Counted from the first letter of the stretch, positions 19,786 through 31,024 are shown. The stretch is DNA of 64,000 nucleotides from Ruegeria spongiae (GCF_023502395.1 NZ_JAMFMB010000003.1:62001-126000); one strand, 5' to 3'. Program-made: numbers and translations. The notes: a model not told the origin generated them from the sequence alone.

Positions 19786-21031
19786 GCGGCACCTTTTTGA
19801 TTGCCGGGGGTTTCGGGGCGGACATCAGCGGATGGCTGTCCACCACGCCGCCGGGCAGCAGCGCCGGGAACGCCGATTGCGACCAGCGCACCAGTTGCAC
19901 GGCGGGTGAGCCCAGCAGCAGCTTGGCCGCGGGCTGGGTCCAGAGAACATGGTCCATACTGTCATTGGGCCGGTAGGGCGCGTCGGCGATGCCATTGCCA
20001 TCCACGTCATAGGCGGCAAAGTCAGACCAGTAATTGCCGCGCCCCTCCTCCGACCATTCGACCCATTTGGTCGAGACATATTTCACCTGCGTACGGTTGC
20101 CGACAAACGCGTTGCCGACGATCCGGTTGCGGTCGGACCCGGCGGTGAAGTGAATGCCGATGCCGCAGCCTTCGAACCAGTTATCGGTGAATTCGTTCTT
20201 GTTGGCATTGTAGAGGAAGGTGCATTTTTCCTGCGCGCCCACCACCACATTGCCCGAGATCACGCTCTGGTTGGCATAGTTCAGCATGACGCCGTGCTCA
20301 CGGTCATTGATCGAGACATTATCCGTGACCCGCACCCGTTTGGTGAACATCACCGCATAGCCCAGATCATTGCCGATCGAGACATTGCCCGAGACCTCGG
20401 AATTGTCGGCATACATATAATGCACGGCAAAGCGCAGATCGCGGAACAGGTTGTTTCGGAAGGCGTTTTTCTTCGAGGAGTTCACGAAAATCCCGTCGCG
20501 CCCGTATTGGATGTCATTGTCTTCGACCACGGCACCCGGCGCGTTCCAGACATAAACACCGTTGCCACGCGCATTCATGCGACGGTCCTGTCGGCCCTCG
20601 ATCCGGTTGCCTTTGACAAGGCTGTCTTTCGCCCCGTGGATATCGACCCCGTAGAGATTGCCGATCAGCACATTATTCAGAATGTGCGGCGCGGTTGCGG
20701 TCTTGGTCAACTTGATGCCGCTGTCGATCCCTTCGTGATCCGAGCCGGACCCCACCACGGTCAACCCGCGCAGGGTCACGCCCGGCCCGGTGACAGTGAT
20801 GACACTGCCCGCGCCCTTACCGTCGATGGTGGCGTGACCCATCCCGTCAATGGTGACGGGACGGTCCAGAACCAATGTCTCGGCATAGGTGCCCGGCGAC
20901 AGGCGGAGGGTGTCGCCCTCCTCCGCCTGCGCCAATGTCTCGGCGATGGCCCCGGCCCGGTTGGGCACGTCCCATTCGCCCGCCCAGAGGGGTGTGGCGA
21001 GCAGGAGTGGTATAAGTCGGAGCCAGCGCAT
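19778..21031 (-). CDS. nosD: Periplasmic copper-site assembly protein NosD
   Basis: The 417-residue protein has a short signal peptide and a long right-handed parallel beta-helix built from short repeats such as NRIVGNAFVGNRTQ, which is the NosD/CASH-domain fold. NosD receives Cu(I) from NosL and loads it into apo-NosZ together with NosFY. It starts three bases after the nosZ stop. The very long plus-strand frame covering it is an antisense shadow. Confidence 0.93.
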   Translation of the reverse strand: MRWLRLIPLLLATPLWAGEWDVPNRAGAIAETLAQAEEGDTLRLSPGTYAETLVLDRPVTIDGMGHATIDGKGAGSVITVTGPGVTLRGLTVVGSGSDHEGIDSGIKLTKTATAPHILNNVLIGNLYGVDIHGAKDSLVKGNRIEGRQDRRMNARGNGVYVWNAPGAVVEDNDIQYGRDGIFVNSSKKNAFRNNLFRDLRFAVHYMYADNSEVSGNVSIGNDLGYAVMFTKRVRVTDNVSINDREHGVMLNYANQSVISGNVVVGAQEKCTFLYNANKNEFTDNWFEGCGIGIHFTAGSDRNRIVGNAFVGNRTQVKYVSTKWVEWSEEGRGNYWSDFAAYDVDGNGIADAPYRPNDSMDHVLWTQPAAKLLLGSPAVQLVRWSQSAFPALLPGGVVDSHPLMSAPKPPAIKKVPHE

Positions 21032-21034
21032 GGC

Positions 21035-22942
21035 TTATGCCCCCTGCGGCTCGACCAGCATCCGACCGCGCATTTCCATGTGCAGCGCGTGGCAGAACCA
21101 CTGGCAATAGAACCAGTGTACGCCCGGACGGTCAGCGGTGAAGGTGACCGAGGCGGTTGCCATCGGGGCCACTTCCATCGCAATGCCGTAATTGCCCAGG
21201 CAGAATCCGTGGGTCACGTCATCCACGTCATCGAGATTGGTGATATAGACAGTCACCTCGTCGCCTTGTTTGACAGTGAACTTTTCGAGGCTGAAGGTCG
21301 GGGCCTGCGATGTCATGTAGACCCGCACCTTGTTGCCGTCGCGGATTGGCTCCTCGGCACCGTCCTCCAGATCGATGCCATCGGCCTCGGCCTGTTTGCG
21401 CGCATCTTCCCAGGTGACGTCGTTGCGGTCCCAGATATTGACCGGATTGACGATGTCGCGGCGGACCATGATCGAGTCATGCGGCTCGGCAAAGGTCGGG
21501 CCATCGTGGACCACTTTCATCTCGTTGGTCGAAATGTCGATGAGCTGTTCGTTCTCGGGCTTGAGCGGGCCCACGTTCAGGAACCGGTCTTTCGAGAACT
21601 TGTTCATCGAAATCAGCCATTTGCCGTCGGCTTCCTTGGTTTCCCCCATGGTGGTGGAGTTGTGGCCCGGCTGATAGTGCACATCTACCTTCGAGATGAT
21701 CGGGTCAACATCAGAACCCGCGTAAGCTTCGATCGCTTTGCCGATGTTCCACTTCACGATCTGGCTGTCGAGGAACAGCGTGGTGAACGCATTGCCCTGA
21801 CCATCATAGGCGGTGTGAAGCGGGCCAAGACCTAGCTGAGGTTCACCCACGATGCAGGACCGCGGATCGGCATCGCTGTCGAACAGAGCGTCCAGCTTGG
21901 TCACGTCCATGATCGATACGGTTGGCGACAGCTTGCCGTTGATACAGACGTGCTTGCCGTCAGGCGCGGTGTTGATGCCGTGCGGCGAGTTCGGGATCGG
22001 GATGTAACGGGTGTAGTTCTTGTTCTGGCCCTTACGCCCATCCAGAACCTTGACACCCTTCAGTTCCTGATAATCTCCGGCTTCGATCCCCGCTTCGATT
22101 TCTGCAAGGTTGAAGACGACGACATGGTCCAGCTCGTTCTCGGTCATCTCGGCGAGATTCATGCCCATTTCCGAGTTGTACGAGGTCGAATAGGCGTATT
22201 TGCCCTGATAGTCGCAGTCGGTATTGTCGAGGTTCCCCGACACGATCACCTGCCACGCCACTTCCATGGTGTCGCCGTCCAGCGCGGTGAAGATGTTCAC
22301 GTATTGCGATGGATCGTCCAGCACGGTGCCGTCATTGACCAGCGGGGTTTCATCCTCGCCATTGGCAAAGACGTATCCGGTCCGCGGGAATTTCTGCGGG
22401 CGCAGACCGTGGATTGCCTTGGCGTTCGGAATCTCGGTGATCTTGTCGCATTTCATCACATCGCAGCGCACGCGGGCGACGCGGGTGTTGGCCTTGTCGT
22501 TCATGAACAGGTAGCGCCCATCATAGGTGCCGTCGGTGAACGACATATGCGGGTGGTGCAGGTCGCCATTGTCATAGGTCTTCATGCCGCGCTTGGCGAG
22601 GAAGTCCTTGGTTTCCGGCAACAACCCGTCGGACATGATCTTCAGCGACTCGTTGGTCTGACCCCAACCGGTGGCCGAGCAGCGGTTGAACACCGGCACC
22701 CGCATCAGCTCGCGCATGGACGGGAAGCCCAGAATGCGCAACTCGCCGGTCTGGCCCGAGGACCAGAAGCCGTAATATTCGTCCAACTCTCCGGGCTCCA
22801 GATTGACCTTGGCGGCAGCGCTTGCTTCGCGCGCGGTCATCAGCGTGGTGCCAAGCCCGGTCGCCGCCAGGGCGGCCCCGGTTGCGGTGGCCCCCATCAG
22901 GCCTCGGCGCGTGACGTTCAGTTTCTTGTCTTGTTCCGACAT
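21035..22942 (-). CDS. nosZ: Nitrous oxide reductase NosZ
   Basis: The 635-residue protein has a twin-arginine signal ([13 protein letters not shown]), a seven-bladed propeller containing the CuZ histidines (DLHHPHMS near residue 127, HYQPGHNS near 425), and a C-terminal CuA domain with [15 protein letters not shown] giving the CxxxCxxxHxxxM ligands. It reduces N2O to N2 in the periplasm. The Tat signal places it in clade I. The ATG at 22942 follows AAAGGGG; a longer frame to 23008 would place extra residues before the Tat signal. Confidence 0.97.
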   Translation of the reverse strand: MSEQDKKLNVTRRGLMGATATGAALAATGLGTTLMTAREASAAAKVNLEPGELDEYYGFWSSGQTGELRILGFPSMRELMRVPVFNRCSATGWGQTNESLKIMSDGLLPETKDFLAKRGMKTYDNGDLHHPHMSFTDGTYDGRYLFMNDKANTRVARVRCDVMKCDKITEIPNAKAIHGLRPQKFPRTGYVFANGEDETPLVNDGTVLDDPSQYVNIFTALDGDTMEVAWQVIVSGNLDNTDCDYQGKYAYSTSYNSEMGMNLAEMTENELDHVVVFNLAEIEAGIEAGDYQELKGVKVLDGRKGQNKNYTRYIPIPNSPHGINTAPDGKHVCINGKLSPTVSIMDVTKLDALFDSDADPRSCIVGEPQLGLGPLHTAYDGQGNAFTTLFLDSQIVKWNIGKAIEAYAGSDVDPIISKVDVHYQPGHNSTTMGETKEADGKWLISMNKFSKDRFLNVGPLKPENEQLIDISTNEMKVVHDGPTFAEPHDSIMVRRDIVNPVNIWDRNDVTWEDARKQAEADGIDLEDGAEEPIRDGNKVRVYMTSQAPTFSLEKFTVKQGDEVTVYITNLDDVDDVTHGFCLGNYGIAMEVAPMATASVTFTADRPGVHWFYCQWFCHALHMEMRGRMLVEPQGA

Positions 22943-22955
22943 GGATGTTCCCCTT

Positions 22956-25133
22956 TCAGGAAGCAGTTTCTGGTTTTGCGTTCGGATGGTTCGCCGGTGG
23001 TTGGCCAAGCGGCGCCTTCAACGCGACACTGCCGACCTTGGCGCGCCGCTTGAGCTGGCGGATCACCACCGGGCATTTTGTCTCGGACTGGTAGAGCACC
23101 TGACAATGCAGGCAGGTGACGCATTCGTTCGGATTGATCTCGCCGGTGGGGTGGATCGCCTGAACCGGGCATTCATTGGCGCAGGTCTGACAGGGCGTGC
23201 CGCATTCCTTGTAGCGCTTGAGCCAGTCGAACATGCGCACCCGCGCCGGAATGGCCAGCGCCGCGCCCAACGGGCAGAGATAGCGGCAATAGAAGCGTTC
23301 AATGAACAGCCCAATCCCCAGCAGGAGCAGCGCAAAGACCACGAACGGCCAGTCGCGCATGAATTTCAGGATGATCGCGGTCTTGAACGGCTCAATCTCG
23401 GCATATTTCTCGGCCAGCGGGATCGAGACAAAGCTGAGGCCGAAGAGACCGAGGAAGATCATATATTTTGCGGGCCAAAGCCGTTCGTTCAGGCCCCACG
23501 GCAGGGTCCATTGCGGCACGTGCAATGCCCGCGCGATCTTGTTGGTCAGCTCCTGCAGCGCGCCGAATGGGCAGAGCCAGCCGCAATAGGCCCCACGACC
23601 CCAGAACAGCAGGGCGGCGGCGACAGCGAACCATTGGATGAAGACCAGCGGGTCCAGAAGGAAAGCATCCCATGAGAAGCCCGTGCGCAGGCTGCCCGCC
23701 AGCGCCATCAGGTTCACCACACTCAGCTGTGCATTGGCATACCAGCCGATAAAGAACAGGGTCATGGTCAGATAACCGATGCGGAACCAGTAAAAGACCC
23801 GGGCGTTCATCGTGGCGTGGAACTGGAAGAAGAAGGTCGCGGTCAGTATCAGCAGCATGACGCCCAGACCGGCAATCTCGACCGTGCGATCCTTCCAGAT
23901 ACGTTTCCACAGGGCGGCTTTGGCGGCGGCTTCTCCGGTGGCGTCATCCACTACAGTGGGGGCTGCGACTGGCAACAGGTACTGCTCGGGCAGCTTGTAG
24001 CCCAGATCGAAGGTCAGGAAGGTTTTCTCAACCGCACCCACGGCCCGTTGCACCAGCAGTTGCAGGCGGAAAGGCTCGGACGGTTTAAACTCGGCCTCGG
24101 CGGGGATTTTGAAGATGTCCAGCTCGGTGAAACTGGGCGCATCCGGGGCTGCAACCCTGCCAAGGCGCTCTTGCTGCTTGTCAAAGAAGCGGACCGAATT
24201 GTCGCCCTGAATAAGCTGAATCCGATCAAAAATCCCGCCGCGGACATAGCCGGAGCCCTTGAAACTGTAGGCCCCGCGTCCCAGCACCAGAATGGCCTGT
24301 TCGCCTTCGTCCAGCCATTCGGTCAGGTTCGCGTATTCGGCCTCACCCAGCAGCGACTTGCCGATCGACGGAACTGAGACCAGCGCCATATGCATGTCGA
24401 TGAAGGTGTCATCCGGCTTGCCTGGTTCGGGGCGTTTGATCGCACGCTGATCACCGGTGGCCTCAAAGGCCGCGTTGACCTGGCCTACATCCAGTGTCAG
24501 CCGTCGGATCGAACCGTCGCCCGAAAGCGTTGCCCAGTCGTATACGGTGTCCTGCGCCATGTCGACTTCGCGCTTCGGTCCATCTGCCTGTAACGGAGAC
24601 AGGTCCCCCAGACCCAGTGCACGGGCGACCTTGATCCCACCACGCACAAGGCTGTCATCGATCACCATGATCGTCACCGTCGCGCCCGAGATGATGTCCA
24701 GATCGTGGCCCTCGCCACCGGTCTCGGCCTCGCGTTTCAGATCCAGCCCGGTATAGCCTTCGGTCAGCGCCACCATGCGCGAGTTCGGAATACCGATCAG
24801 CACGATGGGCTCGGAGTGTTTGACCAGTTTCACACCGGTCAGCACCGCATCCGCATCAATGGCGGCAACCACGTGGATGGGTTTACCGGAATAGCCCGTC
24901 GTGCCCACAAAATCTGAGGTCAGAAAGGCCCAGGCCACAGTCTCGCCACCCCGCAGTACGGGCGCGACGGGCACATCCTCGCGCACCGGGCCAAAGCCAT
25001 CGGCATCCGGCGCAAGCTCGGCAGGGGAAATGTCGGGCAGGAAGCTGGCCAGACTGTCGGCCCGCGCGCCAAGCGCCAGAAGGCAGGACAGGACAAGGAC
25101 CAAAAACAGTTGGGTTGCGCGACTTACGACCAT
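22956..25133 (-). CDS. nosR: Nos regulatory and electron-donor membrane protein NosR
   Basis: The 725-residue protein has a signal peptide, a periplasmic FMN-binding domain with the SGAT motif (IISGATVT, about residue 155), and several membrane helices. Two CxxxCP motifs at the membrane side are followed by two [4Fe-4S] clusters near the C-terminus (CQTCANECP and [10 protein letters not shown]). NosR supplies electrons from the quinol pool to NosZ and is needed for nosZ expression. FMN is attached by NosX at the SGAT threonine. GGAGGT precedes the ATG. It overlaps the upstream Cys-rich gene by ten bases. Confidence 0.95.
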   Translation of the reverse strand: MVVSRATQLFLVLVLSCLLALGARADSLASFLPDISPAELAPDADGFGPVREDVPVAPVLRGGETVAWAFLTSDFVGTTGYSGKPIHVVAAIDADAVLTGVKLVKHSEPIVLIGIPNSRMVALTEGYTGLDLKREAETGGEGHDLDIISGATVTIMVIDDSLVRGGIKVARALGLGDLSPLQADGPKREVDMAQDTVYDWATLSGDGSIRRLTLDVGQVNAAFEATGDQRAIKRPEPGKPDDTFIDMHMALVSVPSIGKSLLGEAEYANLTEWLDEGEQAILVLGRGAYSFKGSGYVRGGIFDRIQLIQGDNSVRFFDKQQERLGRVAAPDAPSFTELDIFKIPAEAEFKPSEPFRLQLLVQRAVGAVEKTFLTFDLGYKLPEQYLLPVAAPTVVDDATGEAAAKAALWKRIWKDRTVEIAGLGVMLLILTATFFFQFHATMNARVFYWFRIGYLTMTLFFIGWYANAQLSVVNLMALAGSLRTGFSWDAFLLDPLVFIQWFAVAAALLFWGRGAYCGWLCPFGALQELTNKIARALHVPQWTLPWGLNERLWPAKYMIFLGLFGLSFVSIPLAEKYAEIEPFKTAIILKFMRDWPFVVFALLLLGIGLFIERFYCRYLCPLGAALAIPARVRMFDWLKRYKECGTPCQTCANECPVQAIHPTGEINPNECVTCLHCQVLYQSETKCPVVIRQLKRRAKVGSVALKAPLGQPPANHPNAKPETAS

Positions 25134-25576
25134 GGCGCACCTCCGGTTCTGGGGTCGGACGCCATGGACGCGCGCAGGGCGCGTTCAGCAATATTCAGGG
25201 CCGCGCGCGGAGGCCCCCGGTTGTCCGGCCAGAACTGCGCCGGATTTCGGACATCGCTTTGGGCCAGATGGCGCGATTCCACGTTCATTGGCTCGGATGC
25301 CATATTCAGGACCGGTTCCGAGATCAACGGCGCGCAGGAACTGATCGCGCAGAGCGTGCAGTTCTGGCACTTCGGGCAGGGTTCGCTGTCTCGTTCTTCA
25401 CCTTCGCTGTCAATCTGGATCCAGACCGCCGCACCATCGGAGCAAATCTCGATCCAGTCGCCGTTACCCGCGCGGGCCAGCGACGGTGCCATCACCTGCA
25501 ACAGAATCAGCACAACTCCAAAAACCGCAGAAGCGCTTTTGGGAACGGCCCTGAGTATTTTTGTGAGGTGGTTCAT
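25124..25576 (-). CDS. Exported Cys-rich protein at the head of the nos operon
   Basis: The 150-residue protein has a signal peptide (hydrophobic FGVVLILLQVMAPSLARA, cleavage near residue 36) and a central cluster CPKCQNCTLCAISSC resembling DUF2946-type proteins. Four closely spaced cysteines and a fifth nearby could bind copper or another metal in the periplasm. The stop lies inside nosR, so it is translated with the nos genes. A role in copper handling for NosZ is inferred from location and cysteines only; the family assignment is tentative. Confidence 0.7.
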   Translation of the reverse strand: MNHLTKILRAVPKSASAVFGVVLILLQVMAPSLARAGNGDWIEICSDGAAVWIQIDSEGEERDSEPCPKCQNCTLCAISSCAPLISEPVLNMASEPMNVESRHLAQSDVRNPAQFWPDNRGPPRAALNIAERALRASMASDPRTGGAPWS

Positions 25577-25632
25577 GAGTCCAGTTCAGCAATGCGACGC
25601 GCGACTTCTACGCCAAACCGTTCCCGCACCTC

Positions 25633-25646
25633 TTGACATAGATCAT
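25633..25646. promoter_or_regulatory. Fnr/NnrR-type site between the nos operon and the crp/fnr gene
   Basis: TTGACATAGATCAT resembles the TTGAC/T-N4-A/GTCAA family of Crp/Fnr sites, with eight of ten half-site bases fitting TTGAT-N4-ATCAA. It lies 57 bases before the first nos-operon start and about 100 bases before the divergent regulator gene, so it could control both. Confidence 0.55.
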
Positions 25647-25744
25647 GTCGCAGCGGTTTTACGGTACGGAGCCGGTTGACAAAGCTGGCAGCGGGCGTGA
25701 TTGCTCCGGGTCTATCGGCTTCTGCTCTAGCAAAGGTGCCAGAC

Positions 25745-26449
25745 GTGACGCATGACGCCCATAAACTCGTGGCCCGCAAATCGCTGCTGGTCCGGTCGCT
25801 TCCTGAAAAGCATGTCGAGAATGTGCTGAGTCATGCCTTGTGGCGCAGCTATGGCCGGGGTGAAACGCTGTTCCTGCAAGAAGAGAGCGCGCAGGCGATC
25901 CATGTGGTTCTGGACGGATGGGTCAAGCTCTACCGAGTTTCGCCGACCGGTGCCGAGGCTGTGGTCAGCGTCTTTACCCGCGGCGAAAGCTTTGGCGAGG
26001 CGGTGGCCCTGCACAACCGCCCCTACCCGGTCTCAGCCGAGGCGGTGACCCCTTGCGAGGTGATGCACATTCCCGCCAATGTCCTGATCTCGCTGATGCG
26101 CAAGGACCCCGAAATCGGGATTTCGATCCTCGCCGCGACGTTCAGCCATCTGCACGGGCTGGTGGCACAGCTTGAGCAGCTCAAGGCACAGACCGGTGCA
26201 CAGCGGGTGGCCGAGTTCCTGCTGAATCTGTGCCAGAACAGCGCCGGTGGCTGCGAGGTCACGCTGCCCTATGACAAAATGCTGATCGCTGGGCGTCTGG
26301 GCATGAAACCCGAAAGCCTGTCGCGCGCCTTTTCCCGCTTGAAAGCGGCCGGTGTGAGTGTCAGCCGCAACCATGCCGAGATCGCCGACATCGAGGCCCT
26401 GCGCGACTATGCCGAAACCGATCGCGCGGATAGCTGGCACAAGGGCTAG
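25745..26449 (+). CDS. Crp/Fnr-family denitrification regulator (NnrR/DNR-like)
   Basis: The protein has an N-terminal cNMP-binding-like beta-barrel (FLQEESAQAIHVVLDGWVKLYR, GESFGEAVALHNRPYP) and a C-terminal helix-turn-helix with KPESLSRAFSRLKAAGV as recognition helix. It lacks the N-terminal cysteine cluster of oxygen-sensing Fnr, which points to the heme/NO-sensing DNR-NnrR branch. The GTG at 25745, with AAAGG eight bases upstream, gives 234 residues; TTG 25676 and GTG 25736 are alternatives. Its place between nos and nor makes it the likely activator of the sites in this island. Confidence 0.85.
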   Translation: MTHDAHKLVARKSLLVRSLPEKHVENVLSHALWRSYGRGETLFLQEESAQAIHVVLDGWVKLYRVSPTGAEAVVSVFTRGESFGEAVALHNRPYPVSAEAVTPCEVMHIPANVLISLMRKDPEIGISILAATFSHLHGLVAQLEQLKAQTGAQRVAEFLLNLCQNSAGGCEVTLPYDKMLIAGRLGMKPESLSRAFSRLKAAGVSVSRNHAEIADIEALRDYAETDRADSWHKG

Positions 26450-26450
26450 G

Positions 26451-28364
26451 TCAGGCGCCCACCAACTGCCGATAGATCTGCGGCAATGCCATCGTCAGAC
26501 GCGCCGGATCGGGGATCACCGCGAACCCGCCCTGCCCGAACATGCGCGGGAACCAGCTTTTGCCGGTTTTGTCCACGGTCACGCCAAAGACCGATTGCCC
26601 CGCGCGGCGCGCCTCTCGCACCGCCATGGCGGTGTCCTCAATCCCATGGCGGCCCTCGTAATGGTCCAGATCGTTGGGTTTTCCGTCAGTGATCACCAGC
26701 AGCAGGCGGCGTTTGCGGCTCTGCTCCGCCAGATCGGCCGAGGCATGGCGGATCGCCGCGCCGAGCCGCGTGTAAAAGCCGGGGCGCAGCGAGGCGATGC
26801 GCTGTTCGACCCGTGGTCCCATCGCTTCGTCGAACCCCTTGCAGCGTTGCACATAGACCCGGTCGCGCTTGAGCGATGAGAACGCGTGGATCGCAAAATC
26901 ATCCCCGCAGGCATTCAGACCCCAGGCCAGCGCCGCCAGCGCCTCTCGTTCAACATCGATGACCGCCTGCCCGGACACAGCGCTTTCGGTCGAGCGGCTG
27001 ACATCCAGCAGGATAGACACCGCCAGATCGCGCGCCTCGGGCCGTGACTGCATCCAGATACGGTCATTGCCCTGACCGCTGACAACGCGGTCGGATTCGG
27101 CCCGCACCGCTGCATCCAGATCCATCTGATCGCCATCCAGATGGCCCCGCGTCATCACCCGCCCGGGACGCAGCGCCTCGAACTGGCGCTTGACCATGCG
27201 GATACGGCGGGCGGTGGCGGGGTCCTGAACAAAGGCGTCGGCCTCGTCCCTGATATCGGCGACTGAGGTCAGAACGTTCACGTGATCGGGCAGATACTGA
27301 CCCGAGCGCACATCCCATTCGGGATACAGCACCCGGCCCGACAACCGCTCGCGATCCACATCCTCTGGGGCAAGGTCGAGATGCAGCTTCAGGCGCGTCG
27401 GCGGCGCCTTGGAAATCTGGCCGAGCCCGATCTCATCCTGATCGTCTGCGGCCTTCTTGGCGTTGTCGGGATCGTCATCATCCACGCGCCGATTGAGATT
27501 GAGGAATTCGGTCCAACTGAGGATCGCTTCGAACTTGTGCAGGATGAAGCTGTCGCTACGGGCAGCCTGATCCGATTTGCGACGCCGTGCACGATGGGTC
27601 TTCTCTCCGGACTCTTCCGGCGGTCCCTCGGTTTCGCGGCTTTCCACCTCATGCGCGTCGGAAAATGTCACCGCCCGCAACTCGGGCCAGAGGGGCACCG
27701 GGCGAAACGGCTGATAGCTGCGCGGGGCGCGCGTGTCGGGATCAAGCTGCCGTGCCTGCTCAGAAAGCGGGTTGGGATCACCCAGCATTTGGCAGATCAG
27801 CTCCTCCACCGCCGCTTCGACGGGGGGCAGGTTCGGCACCCTGCGCAGATGCAGCAACCCTTTGCACAACTCTTCATAAAGCGGACGCAGACCGGGCGCG
27901 TTTTCCAGCGTTCGGGCAACCATTTCGCGGGCCGCATCCAAGGCGCTCAGATCGGCGCGCAGCGGGTCGTGCTCTGTGATCTGCGTTCCGGCATGGGCCG
28001 AGACGGCGGCCAGCCAGACATAAAGCGCGGCATTGGCTGCGCGCACCGGATAGACCGCCAGCCGGTCCGGCAGGCGCAGGACCTCACCGTCGAAACTGGT
28101 GCGCGGCAGCGCTTCGGCTTCGGTGCCAAGCTGTCGCCGCCAGCCCAGCCGGTGACGCGAGACTTCGGGCGAGACCGGGCGCAGTTCTACACTCGCCCCA
28201 CCGCCAAGCCCGCGAAAAAGAACGGCCAGCCGCCCGGCAACCTCAGAGAGGTCGACCGCGGCCTCGTCATGCGCCAGTGGCGCATCCAGACGGCTGGCAA
28301 GGCTGTGCCACAGTTTCCCGATGGTTTCTTCGGGTTCCCATGGCTCGAACTCGATCCTGGCCAT
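26451..28364 (-). CDS. norD: Nitric oxide reductase activation protein NorD
   Basis: The 637-residue soluble protein has a C-terminal von Willebrand A domain with the metal-ion site DVSRS (in AVSILLDVSRSTES) and VITDGKPND near residue 570. With the AAA protein NorQ it is required to assemble active NorBC, probably inserting the non-heme iron FeB. Its stop nearly abuts that of the convergent crp/fnr gene, and it begins nine bases after norQ. Confidence 0.93.
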   Translation of the reverse strand: MARIEFEPWEPEETIGKLWHSLASRLDAPLAHDEAAVDLSEVAGRLAVLFRGLGGGASVELRPVSPEVSRHRLGWRRQLGTEAEALPRTSFDGEVLRLPDRLAVYPVRAANAALYVWLAAVSAHAGTQITEHDPLRADLSALDAAREMVARTLENAPGLRPLYEELCKGLLHLRRVPNLPPVEAAVEELICQMLGDPNPLSEQARQLDPDTRAPRSYQPFRPVPLWPELRAVTFSDAHEVESRETEGPPEESGEKTHRARRRKSDQAARSDSFILHKFEAILSWTEFLNLNRRVDDDDPDNAKKAADDQDEIGLGQISKAPPTRLKLHLDLAPEDVDRERLSGRVLYPEWDVRSGQYLPDHVNVLTSVADIRDEADAFVQDPATARRIRMVKRQFEALRPGRVMTRGHLDGDQMDLDAAVRAESDRVVSGQGNDRIWMQSRPEARDLAVSILLDVSRSTESAVSGQAVIDVEREALAALAWGLNACGDDFAIHAFSSLKRDRVYVQRCKGFDEAMGPRVEQRIASLRPGFYTRLGAAIRHASADLAEQSRKRRLLLVITDGKPNDLDHYEGRHGIEDTAMAVREARRAGQSVFGVTVDKTGKSWFPRMFGQGGFAVIPDPARLTMALPQIYRQLVGA

Positions 28365-28373
28365 CTGCCGGCC

Positions 28374-29189
28374 TCACCCAAAGACGGCAGTGACAAGATC
28401 GAGGAGGCCGCGTTTGATATCCTCGTCATCGGTCAACGGCTCGACCATCGCCGCAAGAATCGCGCGGTCGACCGACATGCCCTGCGCGATCAGCGTTGCG
28501 GCATAGACCACCAGCCGGGTCGAGACGCCCTCTTCCAGATCCTGGCCTTTCAAACCACGCAGCTTGCCCGCCAACCGCACCAATGCGGCGCAGCGATCCG
28601 GGTCGAGCCCGCTTTCCTGCGCTACGATCCGCGCCTCGACAGGTGCGGCAGGAAAATCGAACTCCATCGAGAGGAAACGCTGCCGGGTCGATGGTTTCAG
28701 CGTCTTGAGGATGTTCTGGTATCCGGGGTTGTAGGAGGCCACCAGCATGAAGCCGGGCGCGGCCTCCAGCTCTTCGCCGGTGCGGTCGATCGGCAGGATG
28801 CGTCGGTCATCGGTCAGCGGGTGCAGCACCACCGTCACATCCTTGCGCGCCTCGACCACCTCATCAAGGTAGCAGATCGCACCTTCGCGCACCGCGCGGG
28901 TCAGCGGGCCATCGACCCAGACGGTCTCGCCCCCTTTCAGCAGGTAACGCCCGATCAGATCGGCGGCGGCCAGATCATCGTGGCAGGCAACGGTATAAAG
29001 CGGCCGACCCAGCTGCGCCGCCATATGCGCCACAAACCGGGTTTTGCCGCAACCGGTCGGCCCTTTCAGCAGGACCGGCAGGTTGTTGGTATAGGCTGCG
29101 GTGAAGACATCACATTCATCGCCCTGGGCGAGGTAGAAGGGGGCGTCTGCCGCCCCCGTCTCAAGATGCAGGGATCCATCCATATCCAT
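28374..29189 (-). CDS. norQ: MoxR-type AAA ATPase NorQ
   Basis: The 271-residue MoxR-family protein has Walker A GPTGCGKT (about residue 43), Walker [15 protein letters not shown] and sensor-1 [11 protein letters not shown]. With NorD it activates nitric oxide reductase. Its ATG shares one base with the norB stop (TAATG), a strong coupling sign. Confidence 0.95.
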   Translation of the reverse strand: MDMDGSLHLETGAADAPFYLAQGDECDVFTAAYTNNLPVLLKGPTGCGKTRFVAHMAAQLGRPLYTVACHDDLAAADLIGRYLLKGGETVWVDGPLTRAVREGAICYLDEVVEARKDVTVVLHPLTDDRRILPIDRTGEELEAAPGFMLVASYNPGYQNILKTLKPSTRQRFLSMEFDFPAAPVEARIVAQESGLDPDRCAALVRLAGKLRGLKGQDLEEGVSTRLVVYAATLIAQGMSVDRAILAAMVEPLTDDEDIKRGLLDLVTAVFG

Positions 29190-30556
29190 TACTCCGCAGG
29201 CGTTTCAGCCGCGCCGGGCTCGATGACCTCTTTGCGAGGCACCCAGATGGCGTAGATGAACAGCAGCGCGCCGATCACCACCACAAGGCCCGAGCCGAAG
29301 CGCATCCAGTAGAAGATTTCGACCTGATCCTGCACGTCCATGTAATAGTCACCCAGCACCCGCTGCATATGGGTCTGGATGGTGCCCGCGAAGGTCAGCA
29401 CGAAGGTCATGAAGACCATGCCACCCGACATCATCCAGAACGACACCATGTTCAGCACCTGATTGTAGGGGTCACGCCCTTTCAGGATCGGCATCGCATA
29501 GGTGAAGATCGCCAGATTCAGCGAGACATAGGCCCCGAAAAACGCCAAGTGACCATGGGCAGCGGTGATCTGCGTGCCGTGGGTATAGTAGTTCACCCCG
29601 TGCAGCGTATGCAGGAAGCCCCAGACACCCGCCCCGAAGAAGGCCAGCGTGGCACAACCCAGCGACCACAGCAGCGCGGCCTTGTTGGGATGATCCCGGC
29701 GGCCCTTCCAGACCATCACAAAGGCAAAGGCCATCATCGCGAAGAACGGGACCACCTCAAGCGAGCTGAAGATCGAGCCGATCCACTGCCAATACCCCGG
29801 TGTGCCGATCCAGTAATAGTGGTGCCCGGTGCCCAGAATGCCCGAGAACAACGCGGCAGCCACAATGACATAGAGCCATTTTTCCACCACTTCGCGGTCA
29901 ACGCCGGTCAGTTTCAGCATCAGGTAGGCGAGGATCGAGGCCATGATCAGCTCCCACACGCCTTCGACCCACAGATGGACGACATACCACCAGTAAAGCT
30001 TGTCCAGCCCCAGGTTTTCCGGGTTGTAGAAGGCGAACAGGAACAGCAGCGCCAGACCCCAGAGGCCCAGAAGCAGAATGTTGCTGATCGCGGTCTTGCG
30101 GCCCTTCAGCACCGTCATGGTGACGTTGTAGAGGAAGATCAGGGCGGCAACGACGATCCCGGCCTTGACCCATTTGGGCTGCTCAAGGAATTCACGCCCC
30201 TCCTTGCCGAGAAAGAAGTTCCCCTCGAACAGGTTGAAGACATAGGTGACCACGACGCCAAGCGTGCCGATTACCAGGATGGCCAGCTGGATATAGGCCA
30301 GCTTGGTCGAATGGATCTCGCGCTCGGTCTCTTCGGGGATCAGGAAATAGGCCGCGCCAAAGAAGCCGGTGATCAGCCAGACGATCAGCGAGTTGGTGTG
30401 CAGCATCCGCACGATATTGAACGGCAGCGCTTCCGACAGCGTGTTCGGAGAGACATAGATCCAGCCGGCCAGCAAGCCGCCAAGCACCTGGATCGCAAAC
30501 AGCGCCATGGCCACGGCGAAGTAGGCCAGCGCGATTTTCTGGGATTGATATTTCAT
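29189..30556 (-). CDS. norB: Nitric oxide reductase large subunit NorB
   Basis: The 455-residue protein has twelve predicted membrane helices and the heme-copper-oxidase-like histidines of cNOR, with [27 protein letters not shown] and [16 protein letters not shown] in order; glutamates replace the oxidase Tyr. It forms the diheme/FeB catalytic subunit that reduces two NO to N2O at the inner membrane. It begins 15 bases after norC and overlaps norQ by one base. Confidence 0.96.
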   Translation of the reverse strand: MKYQSQKIALAYFAVAMALFAIQVLGGLLAGWIYVSPNTLSEALPFNIVRMLHTNSLIVWLITGFFGAAYFLIPEETEREIHSTKLAYIQLAILVIGTLGVVVTYVFNLFEGNFFLGKEGREFLEQPKWVKAGIVVAALIFLYNVTMTVLKGRKTAISNILLLGLWGLALLFLFAFYNPENLGLDKLYWWYVVHLWVEGVWELIMASILAYLMLKLTGVDREVVEKWLYVIVAAALFSGILGTGHHYYWIGTPGYWQWIGSIFSSLEVVPFFAMMAFAFVMVWKGRRDHPNKAALLWSLGCATLAFFGAGVWGFLHTLHGVNYYTHGTQITAAHGHLAFFGAYVSLNLAIFTYAMPILKGRDPYNQVLNMVSFWMMSGGMVFMTFVLTFAGTIQTHMQRVLGDYYMDVQDQVEIFYWMRFGSGLVVVIGALLFIYAIWVPRKEVIEPGAAETPAE

Positions 30557-30571
30557 AGGGTTAAGCCCTCC

Positions 30572-31024
30572 TTAACCTGCGTCATTCGGCGGCCATTGCT
30601 GGGCGTCGATATGGTCTGTCCAGATGAGGAAATCGGTGAGGTTCTGTATGTCTTCATCGCTCAGGTCAAAATTCGGCATCTGCCGCCGCCCTTCGATCCC
30701 GGTCGGCTGGCTTTCCATCCAGCCCTTGAGCGAGTCGTAGGCTGATTCCGGGTCGTCCAGCACGCCCCAGCGGGTCATCACATTGGCCAGCTCGGGGGCA
30801 AAATAGGCGCCCTCGCCCAACAGGGTGTGGCAGTTGATGCAAGCGTGGTCCTCCCACACGCGTTTGCCGGCGGCGACGCTTTCGGTCAGCGGCTGGGACG
30901 CGGTCGAGGTGTTTACGATGTAGCGGTGTGAGTGAATTGTCAGCCCCACAAAAATGAGGATGAAGAACAATGACCCGCCATAGAAAATATTGCGGGCCAT
31001 GCTTTTGGTCATGACTTCGCGCAT
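30572..31024 (-). CDS. norC: Nitric oxide reductase cytochrome c subunit NorC
   Basis: The 150-residue membrane-anchored cytochrome c has an N-terminal helix (NIFYGGSLFFILIFVGLTIHSH) and heme motif C62-I-N-C65-H66 in ACINCHTLLGEGAYFAPEL. It accepts electrons from periplasmic donors for NorB. GGAGA lies six bases before the ATG at 31024; the frame is open far upstream but without signal. A TTAAC-N4-GTCAA box lies 65 bases before the start. Confidence 0.95.
   Translation of the reverse strand: MREVMTKSMARNIFYGGSLFFILIFVGLTIHSHRYIVNTSTASQPLTESVAAGKRVWEDHACINCHTLLGEGAYFAPELANVMTRWGVLDDPESAYDSLKGWMESQPTGIEGRRQMPNFDLSDEDIQNLTDFLIWTDHIDAQQWPPNDAG

Noticed and set aside
19949-21835. Plus-strand frame of 628 codons
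   Set aside because: It is antisense to nosD and nosZ. Its composition (Val/His/Asp-rich) is typical of a GC-rich shadow, with no domain pattern.
27282-29255. Plus-strand frame of 657 codons
   Set aside because: It is antisense to norD and norQ and rich in Arg/Gln/His; no recognisable domain.
29369-30745. Plus-strand frame of 458 codons
   Set aside because: It is antisense to norB, whose helices and histidines are unmistakable.
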